DNA of 41,336 nucleotides, from positions 40,870-82,205 of the forward strand of contig DUBH01000040.1 in assembly GCA_012960415.1 (NCBI GenBank), written 5' to 3'. The position numbers and the translations under genes are program-made. Positions 8,768 through 16,611 of this stretch are shown here, piece after piece; position 1 is the first letter of the stretch, and each line of letters begins with the position of its first letter. The stretch is from Henriciella sp. Lineage in GTDB: Bacteria; Pseudomonadota; Alphaproteobacteria; Caulobacterales; Hyphomonadaceae. A model generated the notes under the pieces. The model worked only from the letters and a program-made list of their open reading frames with translations. It was not told where the DNA came from and searched no databases.

Positions 8768-10114
8768 TTAGCCTATCGAGCGAACCGCGTCGGCAACTTC
8801 GTTGACGGCGGACTCCATGGCATCGGCATCTTCGGCTTCGGCCATGACGCGAATCAGTGGTTCTGTGCCGGACTTGCGGATGACGAGACGGCCCGAGCTG
8901 CCAAGGCGTGCCTCGACGGCGCTGATGACCTGTTTGACGCTGTCCTGCTCCAGAGGCGCTTCGCTTTGGTAGCGGACATTGACCAGCTTTTGAGGGACAG
9001 GTTCGAAGACGTTCGCGATTTCCGAGAGTGGCTTGCCGGTCTCGACCATGACGGCGAGCGCCTGAAGCGCAGCGATCATGCCGTCGCCGGTCGTGACATG
9101 GTCGGAGACAACAATGTGGCCGGACTGTTCACCGCCGAGATTGAAGCCGCCCTCGCGCATCCGTTCGACGACATAGCGGTCGCCGACCTTGGTGCGCTCA
9201 AGGCTGAGGCTCATGGATTTGAGATAATTCTCAAGGCCAAGATTGGACATGACGGTGGTGACCACGCCGTCGCGGGCGAGCAGGCCGCGCTTTTTCCAGT
9301 CGCCAGCGATCAGGCCGATCAGCTGGTCACCGTCAATCTCATTGCCTTTTTCGTCGATGAGGATGCAGCGATCGGCATCGCCATCGAGCGCGATACCGAT
9401 ATCAGCGCGGTACTTAACGACGGCTTCGCGGAGCGCTAGCGTATGCGTGCTGCCGACTTCCTGGTTGATATTGAAACCATCCGGGGCGACCCCGATCGGG
9501 AAGACTTCGGCGCCGAGTTCATAAAGTGCGGTCGGAGCGACCTTGTAGGCCGCGCCATTTGCGCAATCGACGCAGACGCGCAGGCCAGAAAGCCGGCTGC
9601 CACGCGGAAAAGTCGCTTTGACGATTTCGATATAGCGGGCCTGCGCGTCATCGACGCGGCGCGTGCGACCAAGCGCAGACGGCGCAGCGAGTTTGTCGTC
9701 GAGCGCGCGGTCCATCCGGCTTTCGATCTCAAGCTCGATCTCATCAGAAAGTTTGTAACCGTCCGGCCCGAACAGTTTGAGGCCATTATCCTCAAACGCA
9801 TTGTGGCTGGCCGAAATCATGACGCCGAGGTCGGCGCGAAGCGAACGGGTCATCATGGCGACGCCCGGCGTCGGCAGTGGCCCGAAAAGGGTCACGTCCA
9901 TGCCGACCGAGGTGAAGCCTGCAACCAGCGCAGGTTCTATCATATAGCCAGAGAGGCGCGTATCCTTGCCGATCACGACCGAATGGCGCCGTGTGCCGCC
10001 GCGGCGGAAATACTTCCCGGCCGCCATGCCGAGGCGCATTGCGATCTCGGGCGTCATCGGCGGCGTATTCGCCGTGCCGCGAATGCCATCTGTACCGAAA
10101 TATTTGCGCGTCAT
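8768..10114 (-). CDS. glmM: Phosphoglucosamine mutase GlmM
   Basis: GlmM interconverts glucosamine-6-phosphate and glucosamine-1-phosphate on the way to UDP-GlcNAc for peptidoglycan and lipid A. The 448-residue protein starts [16 protein letters not shown], the family N-terminus. It has the phosphoserine loop [12 protein letters not shown] (Ser at about residue 103), the Mg-binding loop DGDADR, the sugar loop GGEQSGH and the phosphate-binding end [12 protein letters not shown]. The family usually reads SASHNP; here the Pro is Ala. The start at 10114 was preferred over one at 10147 because it gives the conserved N-terminus. It is divergent from glmS across a 242-bp spacer. Confidence 0.97.
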   Translation of the reverse strand: MTRKYFGTDGIRGTANTPPMTPEIAMRLGMAAGKYFRRGGTRRHSVVIGKDTRLSGYMIEPALVAGFTSVGMDVTLFGPLPTPGVAMMTRSLRADLGVMISASHNAFEDNGLKLFGPDGYKLSDEIELEIESRMDRALDDKLAAPSALGRTRRVDDAQARYIEIVKATFPRGSRLSGLRVCVDCANGAAYKVAPTALYELGAEVFPIGVAPDGFNINQEVGSTHTLALREAVVKYRADIGIALDGDADRCILIDEKGNEIDGDQLIGLIAGDWKKRGLLARDGVVTTVMSNLGLENYLKSMSLSLERTKVGDRYVVERMREGGFNLGGEQSGHIVVSDHVTTGDGMIAALQALAVMVETGKPLSEIANVFEPVPQKLVNVRYQSEAPLEQDSVKQVISAVEARLGSSGRLVIRKSGTEPLIRVMAEAEDADAMESAVNEVADAVRSIG

Positions 10115-10356
10115 TGGCGGCCTCCAATCTTCCAAGCGACTTCGCATACATTCACTGAGCGTGCCAAGTCCGTGAAAGCCACTCTAGCCTGAAGTTGCAA
10201 CAATACCTTTAACCAAAGCGGGTAATCACCTTATCAGGTGAAGCCTGCACCCTTCTGGGGAACGAGGGCTGACATAAAACGTCACGCTTTTTGCAATGAC
10301 CTGCGGCCTTCCGGTTTTCTAGAGGAAGGCTGAGCACTCACGGAGGCGACACATAT
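10115..10356. promoter_or_regulatory. Divergent glmM/glmS spacer with two hairpins
   Basis: This 242-bp spacer must hold promoters for both genes. Two perfect hairpins are visible: TCACCT/AGGTGA with loop TATC (10226-10241), and a 7-bp stem GCCTTCC (10306-10312) with GGAAGGC (10324-10330), which ends about 10 bases before the glmS ribosome binding site CGGAGG. The second would lie in the glmS 5' leader and could affect translation or mRNA stability. No glmS ribozyme is recognisable, and no convincing -35/-10 pair was picked out. Confidence 0.4.
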
Positions 10357-12195
10357 ATGTGCGGTATTATCGGTATCCTCGGCAACGAACCGGCAGCGCC
10401 GCGGCTCGTTGATGCGCTGAAGCGTCTTGAGTATCGCGGCTATGACAGCGCAGGCATTGCGACCATCGACGCCAACGGAAAGATGGACAGACGCCGCGCG
10501 CCGGGCAAGCTGAACAATCTGGACGAGGCGATTGCCGCTGATCCGCTCGCCGGAAATCAGGGCATTGGTCATACCCGTTGGGCGACGCACGGCTCACCGA
10601 CCGTTGGCAACGCACATCCGCACGTGTCCGGGCCGGTAGCCGTGGTTCATAATGGAATTATCGAGAATTTCCGCGAGCTGCGCCAGGAGTTGGAAGCCGA
10701 AGGCCATCATTTCGAGACCGAGACTGATACCGAAACGATTGCGCACCTCATTGCGTCCAACCTGAAGAAGGGGATGGGCGAAGTCGAGGCGGTAAAGGCC
10801 GGCGTTGCGCGCTTGCATGGAGCGTTCGCGCTCGCGCTGCTGTTTGAGGGCCAGTCGGACCTTCTGGTCGGCGCGCGCAAAGGCTCGCCGCTGGCGATTG
10901 GTGTGGGTGAGGGAGAGATGTTTCTCGGCTCTGACGCGCTCGCTGTGGCGCCTTTCACCAACCGCGTCATTTATCTTGAAGAAGGCGATGTCTGCGTCCT
11001 CAGCCATGAGAGCTATGAGATCTTTGACCGCAAGGACAAGCCGGTCGAGCGGGCCGTCACGATCGTGCAGGGGGCGGGTGCCGCAGCAGAGAAGGGCAAT
11101 TATCGCCACTTCATGCAGAAGGAGATTTTCGAGCAGCCAGATTCCACCGGCCGCACGATTGGCGCCTATACGAATATCCTTCGCCAGACGGTTGAGCTGC
11201 CCGGGGAGGGCGCTGATGCGATCGACTGGTCCGAGGTAAAGTACCTTTACATGGTTGCCTGCGGCACGGCCCACTTTGCGACGCGGGTCGCGGAGTACTG
11301 GTTCGAGCAATGCGCGGGCCTGCCGGTCAAAACCGATATCGCGTCGGAATTCCGTTATCGCGAGCCTGCGCTTGCCAAGGAGGGCGGCCTCGCGCTTTTC
11401 GTCAGCCAGTCGGGTGAAACGGCAGATACGCTGGCAGCGCTTCGCTATTGCAAGGAGCAGGGGCTGAAGACGGCGGCGGTGGTCAATGTGCCGACGTCAT
11501 CGATTGCGCGTGAGGCAGACCTTGTTCTGCCGACACTGGCTGGTCCGGAAATCGGCGTTGCCTCGACCAAGGCGTTCACCGCGCAGCTTGCAGCGCTGGC
11601 GGCTGTCGCGATTTCGGCTGGCCGTGCACGCGAAAAGATTTCGCGCGACGCAGAAATCCGTCTGGTACGGGCACTGACCGAGCTGCCACGCCTGATGTCG
11701 ACGACGCTGCAGCTTGATGAGCGGATTGCAGAGCTTTCGCGCGATATGGCGAAGGCAAGTGACGTCATCTATCTCGGCCGGGGTGTCCACTATCCGATTG
11801 CCCTGGAGGGCGCGCTGAAGCTGAAAGAAGTGAGCTACATCCACGCTGAAGGCTATGCCTCGGGTGAGCTGAAGCACGGTCCGATTGCTTTGATCGACGA
11901 GGAAACGCCAGTCGTGTTCGTCGCGCCGTTTGATGGACTTTTCGACAAGTCCCTGTCGAACCTTCAGGAAGTCGCCGCGAGACGCGGGGAAGTCATCCTC
12001 ATTTCCGATGCGGCTGGTGTTAGGGCGGCGGGCGAGACACCGGCGAGCCGGATCGAACTGCCGGACTGCGACCCATTCATTGCGCCGATCCTCTATTCAC
12101 TGCCCATCCAGATGCTTGCCTATCATGTGGCGGTAGAGAAGGGCACGGATGTGGACCAGCCCCGCAATCTCGCGAAGTCGGTCACCGTCGAATAG
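10357..12195 (+). CDS. glmS: Glutamine-fructose-6-phosphate aminotransferase GlmS
   Basis: GlmS makes glucosamine-6-phosphate from fructose-6-phosphate and glutamine, the committed step to amino sugars. The 612-residue protein starts MCGIIGILG with the nucleophilic Cys at position 2 after Met removal. The glutaminase domain (to about 240) has GIGHTRWATHG and HNGIIENF. Two SIS domains follow, with SQSGETADTLAAL, ASTKAFTAQ and LGRGVHYPIALEGALKLKE. The C-terminus KSVTVE is the usual one. CGGAGGCG lies upstream of the ATG. Together with the divergent glmM it covers two successive steps of UDP-GlcNAc synthesis, and a terminator follows. Confidence 0.97.
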   Translation: MCGIIGILGNEPAAPRLVDALKRLEYRGYDSAGIATIDANGKMDRRRAPGKLNNLDEAIAADPLAGNQGIGHTRWATHGSPTVGNAHPHVSGPVAVVHNGIIENFRELRQELEAEGHHFETETDTETIAHLIASNLKKGMGEVEAVKAGVARLHGAFALALLFEGQSDLLVGARKGSPLAIGVGEGEMFLGSDALAVAPFTNRVIYLEEGDVCVLSHESYEIFDRKDKPVERAVTIVQGAGAAAEKGNYRHFMQKEIFEQPDSTGRTIGAYTNILRQTVELPGEGADAIDWSEVKYLYMVACGTAHFATRVAEYWFEQCAGLPVKTDIASEFRYREPALAKEGGLALFVSQSGETADTLAALRYCKEQGLKTAAVVNVPTSSIAREADLVLPTLAGPEIGVASTKAFTAQLAALAAVAISAGRAREKISRDAEIRLVRALTELPRLMSTTLQLDERIAELSRDMAKASDVIYLGRGVHYPIALEGALKLKEVSYIHAEGYASGELKHGPIALIDEETPVVFVAPFDGLFDKSLSNLQEVAARRGEVILISDAAGVRAAGETPASRIELPDCDPFIAPILYSLPIQMLAYHVAVEKGTDVDQPRNLAKSVTVE

Positions 12196-12228
12196 CGCCC
12201 GGCCTCCTAATCAGAGAGACAGATACGA

Positions 12229-12263
12229 AAAAGCCCCGTCAGCATTGCGCTGGCGGGGCTTTG
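12229..12263. terminator. Bidirectional terminator after glmS
   Basis: A long stem runs from AAAGCCCCG at 12230 to CGGGGCTTT ending at 12262. One G-T wobble continues it into CAGC/GCTG, with loop ATTGC. Read on the minus strand it ends in TTTTT, so it also serves the small gene at 12284-12397. Confidence 0.88.
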
Positions 12264-12283
12264 TCTCGTTTGCCTGACGTTTT

Positions 12284-12397
12284 CTAGATCAGGAGCCCGG
12301 ATCCGAGCATCACGAAAGCGCAGAGGCTGGCGGCCATTGGAAGGCTGACCAGGAGTGCGAAGATACCCTGACGGGTTTCAGTGGAGGAAACGCTCAT
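12284..12397 (-). CDS. Small single-span membrane protein, 37 residues
   Basis: An open frame with ATG at 12397 and TAG at 12284-12286 encodes 37 residues. The N-terminus MSVSSTETRQ is polar. The rest, from GIFALLVSLP to MLGSGLLI, is almost wholly hydrophobic and long enough for one membrane helix. It ends 21 bp before a terminator that is strongest in its own direction, which supports a transcribed unit. The ribosome binding site is weak (GAGAAG well upstream). It may be read from the tetR transcript or its own promoter. No family was recognised. The terminator placement, start and stop fit a real gene, but length alone cannot prove it. Confidence 0.5.
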   Translation of the reverse strand: MSVSSTETRQGIFALLVSLPMAASLCAFVMLGSGLLI

Positions 12398-12503
12398 TGC
12401 TTTTTGTGCTTCTCAAAAGAGCCGGGCAGGCGAGCCTGTCTGCTCCGGTGAAAAGGATATAGCACCGGTCAGCTTGGTAATCAATGAATGATTTGAAAAT
12501 TAT

Positions 12504-13118
12504 TTAGTGTTCAGTCTCCGGCGTCTTTTCGATGCCTTTGGCGAGGCCGGCGATGATGATGTCGAGGACGCCATTCAGCTCGCGGCGAAGCTTCGGGAGG
12601 GTCAGACGGGAAAAAAGCTGCGGAAACCGGTACTTCATCAGCGCAGACTGGATCATTTCGGCAGTGTAGTTGCAGTCAGCAATTGGTGCGAAATCGCCGC
12701 GTTCGACGCCGTCTTCGAGAATTGTGCAGAGATAAATTCGCTCCTGCGCCAGACCCTCATTCATGAAGAGAGGGCGTTCTTCCCCGAGCACTTCTGCAAC
12801 TTCCAGGATTTTTGCTTCGCGCTCTATCGCATCGTAAGTCTGGTCCAGATTGTAGTGGAAGACCTGGCGCAGGCGCTGAGCTGGCGGGCCGTTGCTGCGT
12901 GCGATCTCAGAATAGGACTGGTAAAGCTCGGCGTTGAACTGCCGCGCCATCGCCTCGGCAATATCCAGCTTGGACGCAAAGAAACGATAGATATTCCCCG
13001 CTGACATATCGCAATCGCTTGCGATTTCGGACATGGTTGTTTTGCCATAGCCGTAGTGTTTGATACGGTTCATGGCCGCATCGAGGATCTGCTCACGGGT
13101 CTTGGATTTGTCACTCAT
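12504..13118 (-). CDS. TetR-family transcriptional regulator
   Basis: A 204-residue TetR/AcrR-type DNA-binding protein. The N-terminal helix-turn-helix covers about residues 9-55 with the typical pattern TREQILDAAMNRIKHYGYGK, TTMSEIASDCDMSAGNIYRF and FASKLDIAEAMA. The C-terminal half is a diverged helical ligand-binding and dimerisation domain, so the inducer cannot be named. It is divergent from gpsA with a 72-bp spacer, so it may regulate itself, gpsA-yciI-GST, or the small membrane protein downstream. No clear palindromic operator was found in the spacer. Confidence 0.9.
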   Translation of the reverse strand: MSDKSKTREQILDAAMNRIKHYGYGKTTMSEIASDCDMSAGNIYRFFASKLDIAEAMARQFNAELYQSYSEIARSNGPPAQRLRQVFHYNLDQTYDAIEREAKILEVAEVLGEERPLFMNEGLAQERIYLCTILEDGVERGDFAPIADCNYTAEMIQSALMKYRFPQLFSRLTLPKLRRELNGVLDIIIAGLAKGIEKTPETEH

Positions 13119-13190
13119 GGGCTGAAGATACGGAAATCGTCTGAATGATCAATAAATTCTTCAGCGGCCTCTTGGCACAGGAAGGCTGAT

Positions 13191-14180
13191 ATGCAGACCA
13201 TTGGCGTACTTGGCGCTGGCGCCTGGGGGACGGCCCTCGCCGCAACGGCAGCAAAAGCCGGACGAGATGTCCGGGTCTGGGCGCTTGAAACGGAAGTCGC
13301 GGAAGCGCTGAGCGCGGGCAAGGGAAACCCTGTCTATCTTCCCGACATCGAGCTGCCTGCAATGACGGCCTCCAGCGACATGTCCGTCCTGGCCGGGTGC
13401 GAGGCGATCCTCGCGGTAGTTCCGGCCCAACATGCGCGTGCCAGCTTTGAAAAGCTTGCGCAGCATCTGTCGCCGGGCGTGCCCGTGTTGCTTTGCTCGA
13501 AGGGCATCGAGAAGACCACGTTGAGCCTGATGACGGATGTGGTGCATGAAACGATGCCGAAAGCCACGCCGGCCGTCCTGTCCGGTCCGAGCTTCGCGGC
13601 AGATGTGGCGCGGGGCCTGCCGACAGCGGTGACGCTCGCCTGCGCCGACGAGAAACTTGGCCAGACGCTGATGCAGGCCATCGGGCGGAGCGCCTTCAGA
13701 CCCTATTGGTCGAATGATTTGATCGGCGCTGAGATTGGCGGCGCTGTGAAGAATGTGCTCGCCATTGCTTGCGGGATCGTCGAAGGCCTGGAGCTTGGCA
13801 AGTCAGCCCATGCAGCGCTGATTTCTCGCGGTTTTGCGGAAATGACCCGCCTCGCGGTCGCGATGGGCGCGCAGCAGCAGACGCTGGCGGGCCTCTGCGG
13901 CCTTGGGGACCTTGTCCTCACCTGCTCGTCCACGCAGTCGCGGAATATGAGCTTCGGTAAGGCGCTGGGGCAGGGCCGCTCAGCCGAAGCTATTCTGGCA
14001 GAGCGCAATTCCGTCACCGAAGGCGTGGCGACAGCGCCTGCGCTGACAGAGCTCGCCGCGCGGGAGGGCGTCGCCATGCCGATCTGCTATGCAGTCCATG
14101 AAATTCTGGCCGGTCGGAAAAATGTCGACGAGGCAATGACCGCGCTTCTCAATCGTCCGTTTACGCACGAAGGTCTCTGA
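13191..14180 (+). CDS. gpsA: Glycerol-3-phosphate dehydrogenase GpsA
   Basis: GpsA reduces dihydroxyacetone phosphate to sn-glycerol-3-phosphate for phospholipid synthesis. The 329-residue protein has the Rossmann motif [13 protein letters not shown] at the N-terminus, [10 protein letters not shown], the GPSFA motif and the catalytic Lys region [18 protein letters not shown]. The C-terminal domain contains [23 protein letters not shown] precedes the ATG. yciI starts after a single intervening base and the GST gene 11 bp after that, indicating a three-gene operon. Confidence 0.96.
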   Translation: MQTIGVLGAGAWGTALAATAAKAGRDVRVWALETEVAEALSAGKGNPVYLPDIELPAMTASSDMSVLAGCEAILAVVPAQHARASFEKLAQHLSPGVPVLLCSKGIEKTTLSLMTDVVHETMPKATPAVLSGPSFAADVARGLPTAVTLACADEKLGQTLMQAIGRSAFRPYWSNDLIGAEIGGAVKNVLAIACGIVEGLELGKSAHAALISRGFAEMTRLAVAMGAQQQTLAGLCGLGDLVLTCSSTQSRNMSFGKALGQGRSAEAILAERNSVTEGVATAPALTELAAREGVAMPICYAVHEILAGRKNVDEAMTALLNRPFTHEGL

Positions 14181-14181
14181 T

Positions 14182-14478
14182 ATGGCGCAATTCCTGATCA
14201 ATGCCCGCGACAAGGCTGGCGCGCTTGCCCTGCGCATGGAGAACCGTCCTGCTCATCTCGACTGGGCGAAAGCGCATGCTCACAGGATCCTGATGGCCGG
14301 TCCGGTCTTCGCTGATGATGGCGAGACGTTTGCCGGGTCGACCTTCGTCGTGGAGTTCCCGACCCTTGCAGAAGCCAAAGCGTGGGCGGCTGATGACCCT
14401 TACGCGAAGGCGGGCCTGTTCGAGGCCGTAGAGATCCGCCCCTTCAGATGGCTGCTCGGCGGCGGAAAGCCGGAATAG
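14182..14478 (+). CDS. YciI-family protein
   Basis: A 98-residue protein of the YCII-related family, small ferredoxin-like dimers with a conserved His/Asp pair and mostly unknown roles. It shows the usual RPAHLDWAKAHA stretch, AGPVFADDG and AEAKAWAADDPYAKAGLF, ending in an EIRPFRWLL strand. It is about the usual full length. It begins immediately after gpsA and precedes a GST gene. The operon context gives no specific substrate. Confidence 0.88.
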   Translation: MAQFLINARDKAGALALRMENRPAHLDWAKAHAHRILMAGPVFADDGETFAGSTFVVEFPTLAEAKAWAADDPYAKAGLFEAVEIRPFRWLLGGGKPE

Positions 14479-14489
14479 GACGACCTCAG

Positions 14490-15167
14490 ATGCGCAAATT
14501 CGTCAGTGGCAACCTGAATTATTCCAGCTGGTCTATCAGGGCGCTCCTGATGGTTCGGCATCTGGGGCTTGAAGTCGAGGAGGAGATCGTCCCGCTGGAC
14601 TTTCCGGACACCATGGCGCGTCTCGCCGAGATAAGCCCGACGCGAAAGGTGCCGCTGCTGCTGTGGGATGATGAGACGGTCTGGGATTCGCTTGCCATCA
14701 TCGAATGGCTTGCGGACCGCTTCCCGGACGCGTGGGTTTGGCCTGAAGACCCTAAGGCGCGGGCCAGAGCGCGTGCGATTTCAGCAGAAATGCATTCAGG
14801 CTTTCCGACCCTTCGCCGGGAATGTCCGATGGATATCCGCTCACGACATGGCCGCCCGGACATGTCCGAGGCCCTCGCCAATGACATTCTGCGCGTCGAT
14901 GCAATCTGGAGCAGCGCGTTGGAAACGTCGGGCGGACCGTACCTATTCGGCGGATGGAGTGCGGCCGATGCTGTCTATGCGCCGGTTGTCACGCGATTTC
15001 TAACTTATGGCCTGCCGCGTTCAACAACGGCGCAGGCTTATATGGTGGCCGTCATGTCCCATCCGCTGATGGCGAGGCTCGCCTCAGAGGCTGCAGCGGA
15101 GCCCTGGTGGATCAAGTATGACGAAAGCGGGCGTAGTGCCGGTTTCAGGCCTTCGGAAGATTCATGA
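14490..15167 (+). CDS. Glutathione S-transferase family protein
   Basis: A 225-residue GST. The N-terminal thioredoxin-like domain begins RKFVSGNLNYSSWSIRALL with a Ser in the usual active-site position (NYSSW). It has ISPTRKVPLLL with the conserved cis-Pro and the glutathione-binding WDSLAIIEWLADRFP. The C-terminal helical domain carries the GGWSAADAVYAPVV N-capping region. The ATG at 14490 is 11 bp after yciI and gives a normal N-terminus. Its 3' end overlaps the convergent sulfotransferase gene by 23 bp. The substrate cannot be read from the sequence. Confidence 0.9.
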   Translation: MRKFVSGNLNYSSWSIRALLMVRHLGLEVEEEIVPLDFPDTMARLAEISPTRKVPLLLWDDETVWDSLAIIEWLADRFPDAWVWPEDPKARARARAISAEMHSGFPTLRRECPMDIRSRHGRPDMSEALANDILRVDAIWSSALETSGGPYLFGGWSAADAVYAPVVTRFLTYGLPRSTTAQAYMVAVMSHPLMARLASEAAAEPWWIKYDESGRSAGFRPSEDS

Positions 15168-15960
15168 GGTCATAGCCGAGATCGTGGCGGAAGAGCTCCT
15201 TCACGCGGTTTCGATAGATCTCCAGCGCTTCGCCTGAGAACTGCTCGCTGAGCGGGGTCTTGCGGAACTGTAATACGTTCGCTTCGGCTTCCGGATCGAC
15301 CTTCTTGGCCATCGCTTCCTTGGTGCCGGCCTTGAGCGCGCCCTCCAGTGCCTTGGACGTCAGGCTGATCTGCCAATGGGCGGCCATGCCGCCAAGAATA
15401 GCCCGCGGATTGGCGCGCGTGTCTTCATAATGGACGCGGTAGATGCGGTCGCCTGCCTTTTCGAGGATGTCGCCCCAGCGGTTCCAGAAGCGGGCGAGCC
15501 AATAGAGGTCACAGCGGTAGACTGAGCCTGACGGGTCGCCGCGAAGATAGTCCAGCCAGTCGACCTCAAGCTCATGGTTCCACTTGGCGTGGTGGCTGGC
15601 GAGGATAGACATCGGGTGACGCACGAAAAGGACGTAAGGGGGCAGGCCTGCAATGCCGCGCGCCCACGTCCAGTCAGCCAGCTTGTGCGGGATGGTGTGG
15701 CTGAAAGCGAGACGTGGCAATTCCTTGAAAGTCGGCTTGTCCTTCGGCCAGCCGATATAAGGACGCACGGCGTTCTCGGAGAAATATTCAGGCCGCGGCA
15801 CGCCGTAAGTGTCAGCAAGCGCGACCGAGAACATGTACTTTACCCAATGGGTGCCGGAATTCTTCGAAGTGACCAGCACGCCATCAAAGGCGCGGTGGCG
15901 CAGGACGGAGAAGTTTCCCCAATTGTCCTTGCGGACACGTTTTTCGTAGGCGTCGCTCAT
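15145..15960 (-). CDS. Sulfotransferase-domain protein
   Basis: A 271-residue PAPS-dependent sulfotransferase-type protein. The 5'-phosphosulfate-binding loop is visible as VTSKNSGTHWVKYMFS (about residues 30-45). The 3'-phosphate-binding segment FVRHPMSILASHHAKW follows in the middle. Near the C-terminus YRVHYEDTRANP matches the family pattern for the core after the acceptor site. Acceptors in this family range from lipids to carbohydrates and cannot be assigned. Two starts are possible, ATG at 15960 or 15966, and neither has a strong ribosome binding site. It follows the TerB-like gene by 43 bp on the same strand. Confidence 0.82.
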   Translation of the reverse strand: MSDAYEKRVRKDNWGNFSVLRHRAFDGVLVTSKNSGTHWVKYMFSVALADTYGVPRPEYFSENAVRPYIGWPKDKPTFKELPRLAFSHTIPHKLADWTWARGIAGLPPYVLFVRHPMSILASHHAKWNHELEVDWLDYLRGDPSGSVYRCDLYWLARFWNRWGDILEKAGDRIYRVHYEDTRANPRAILGGMAAHWQISLTSKALEGALKAGTKEAMAKKVDPEAEANVLQFRKTPLSEQFSGEALEIYRNRVKELFRHDLGYDLMNLPKA

Positions 15961-16003
15961 GGGCATGGCTTGTACAGCGCCGCGCCCACTCCTGCCAAGC
16001 GGT

Positions 16004-16537
16004 TCAGTTCAGACCCGCCTTGCGGCGCCAGATTTGGATGAGGTCGCGCTGGTTGGAGTTGGCCCGCCCGTCTGTGACAGCGATATTCTCCAGCATGGCG
16101 CAGAGGTCATCGAATTCTTTCGGTCCCATGCCAGGAGAGTGGATAACGACGTCGCTCATGCGAGCCATCACTTTCTGGGGCGGCGGCGCATTCCGAACGG
16201 CCCAGCCAGCCTTTGCCATAAGGTCTTCGGCATCCATCTCCGAGTACCCGAAGTGTGCCTTTATTTCGTCCCGGATTGCAGCATCCTGACGGTCCGAGAG
16301 GACGCCGTCGGGCCCAGCGATCTGCAGCATCATGATAACTGCCGCCTGACGAGGGTCCGTCACTGATCCCAATCGCGTTCCGTCATGTTTTGGCGGCGTA
16401 CGTTTGTCGACGCGGCGCCCCGCAAGCGTGCGGGCAGCGCGATAGGAGCCACGTGCTGCGCTCGAGATCATCCGGATCCGGTGATACCAAAGTGCGAGCA
16501 CGGTCACGACGCCTAAAATCGCCAGCAAAATGTGCAT
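16004..16537 (-). CDS. Membrane-anchored TerB-like protein
   Basis: A 177-residue protein with an N-terminal membrane helix (MHILLAILGVVTVLALWYH), a basic linker, and a helical domain from about residue 60. That domain, with AAVIMMLQIAGPDGVLSDRQ, acidic stretches such as EMDAEDLM, and IAVTDGRANSNQRDLIQIW, resembles the TerB / DjlA N-terminal fold. That fold is known from tellurite-resistance and co-chaperone proteins, but here the biochemical role is unknown. The start codon directly follows a T6 run, and the apparent ribosome binding site GGGGAG is the 3' arm of the terminator at 16538-16567. Confidence 0.72.
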   Translation of the reverse strand: MHILLAILGVVTVLALWYHRIRMISSAARGSYRAARTLAGRRVDKRTPPKHDGTRLGSVTDPRQAAVIMMLQIAGPDGVLSDRQDAAIRDEIKAHFGYSEMDAEDLMAKAGWAVRNAPPPQKVMARMSDVVIHSPGMGPKEFDDLCAMLENIAVTDGRANSNQRDLIQIWRRKAGLN

Positions 16538-16567
16538 AAAAAACTCCCCGGCGGGTCTGCCGGGGAG
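16538..16567 (-). terminator. Intrinsic terminator that contains the next gene's ribosome binding site
   Basis: On the minus strand CTCCCCGGC pairs perfectly with GCCGGGGAG across loop AGACCC, and six Ts follow. It lies 44 bp after the PQQ dehydrogenase stop. The T-run ends exactly at the ATG of the TerB-like gene, and GGGGAG in the 3' arm sits 6 nt before that ATG, an ideal Shine-Dalgarno distance. Confidence 0.85.
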
Positions 16568-16611
16568 CTTATGACTTCCGGTCCTGCAGCGAAAGCTGCA
16601 AGCGCTGCGAC

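Noticed and set aside
9443-10192. 249-residue open frame opposite glmM
   Set aside because: Antisense to well-conserved GlmM motifs; Arg/Ala-rich with no domain.
10115-10356. glmS ribozyme upstream of glmS
   Set aside because: No ribozyme core is recognisable, and the class is not expected in alphaproteobacteria.
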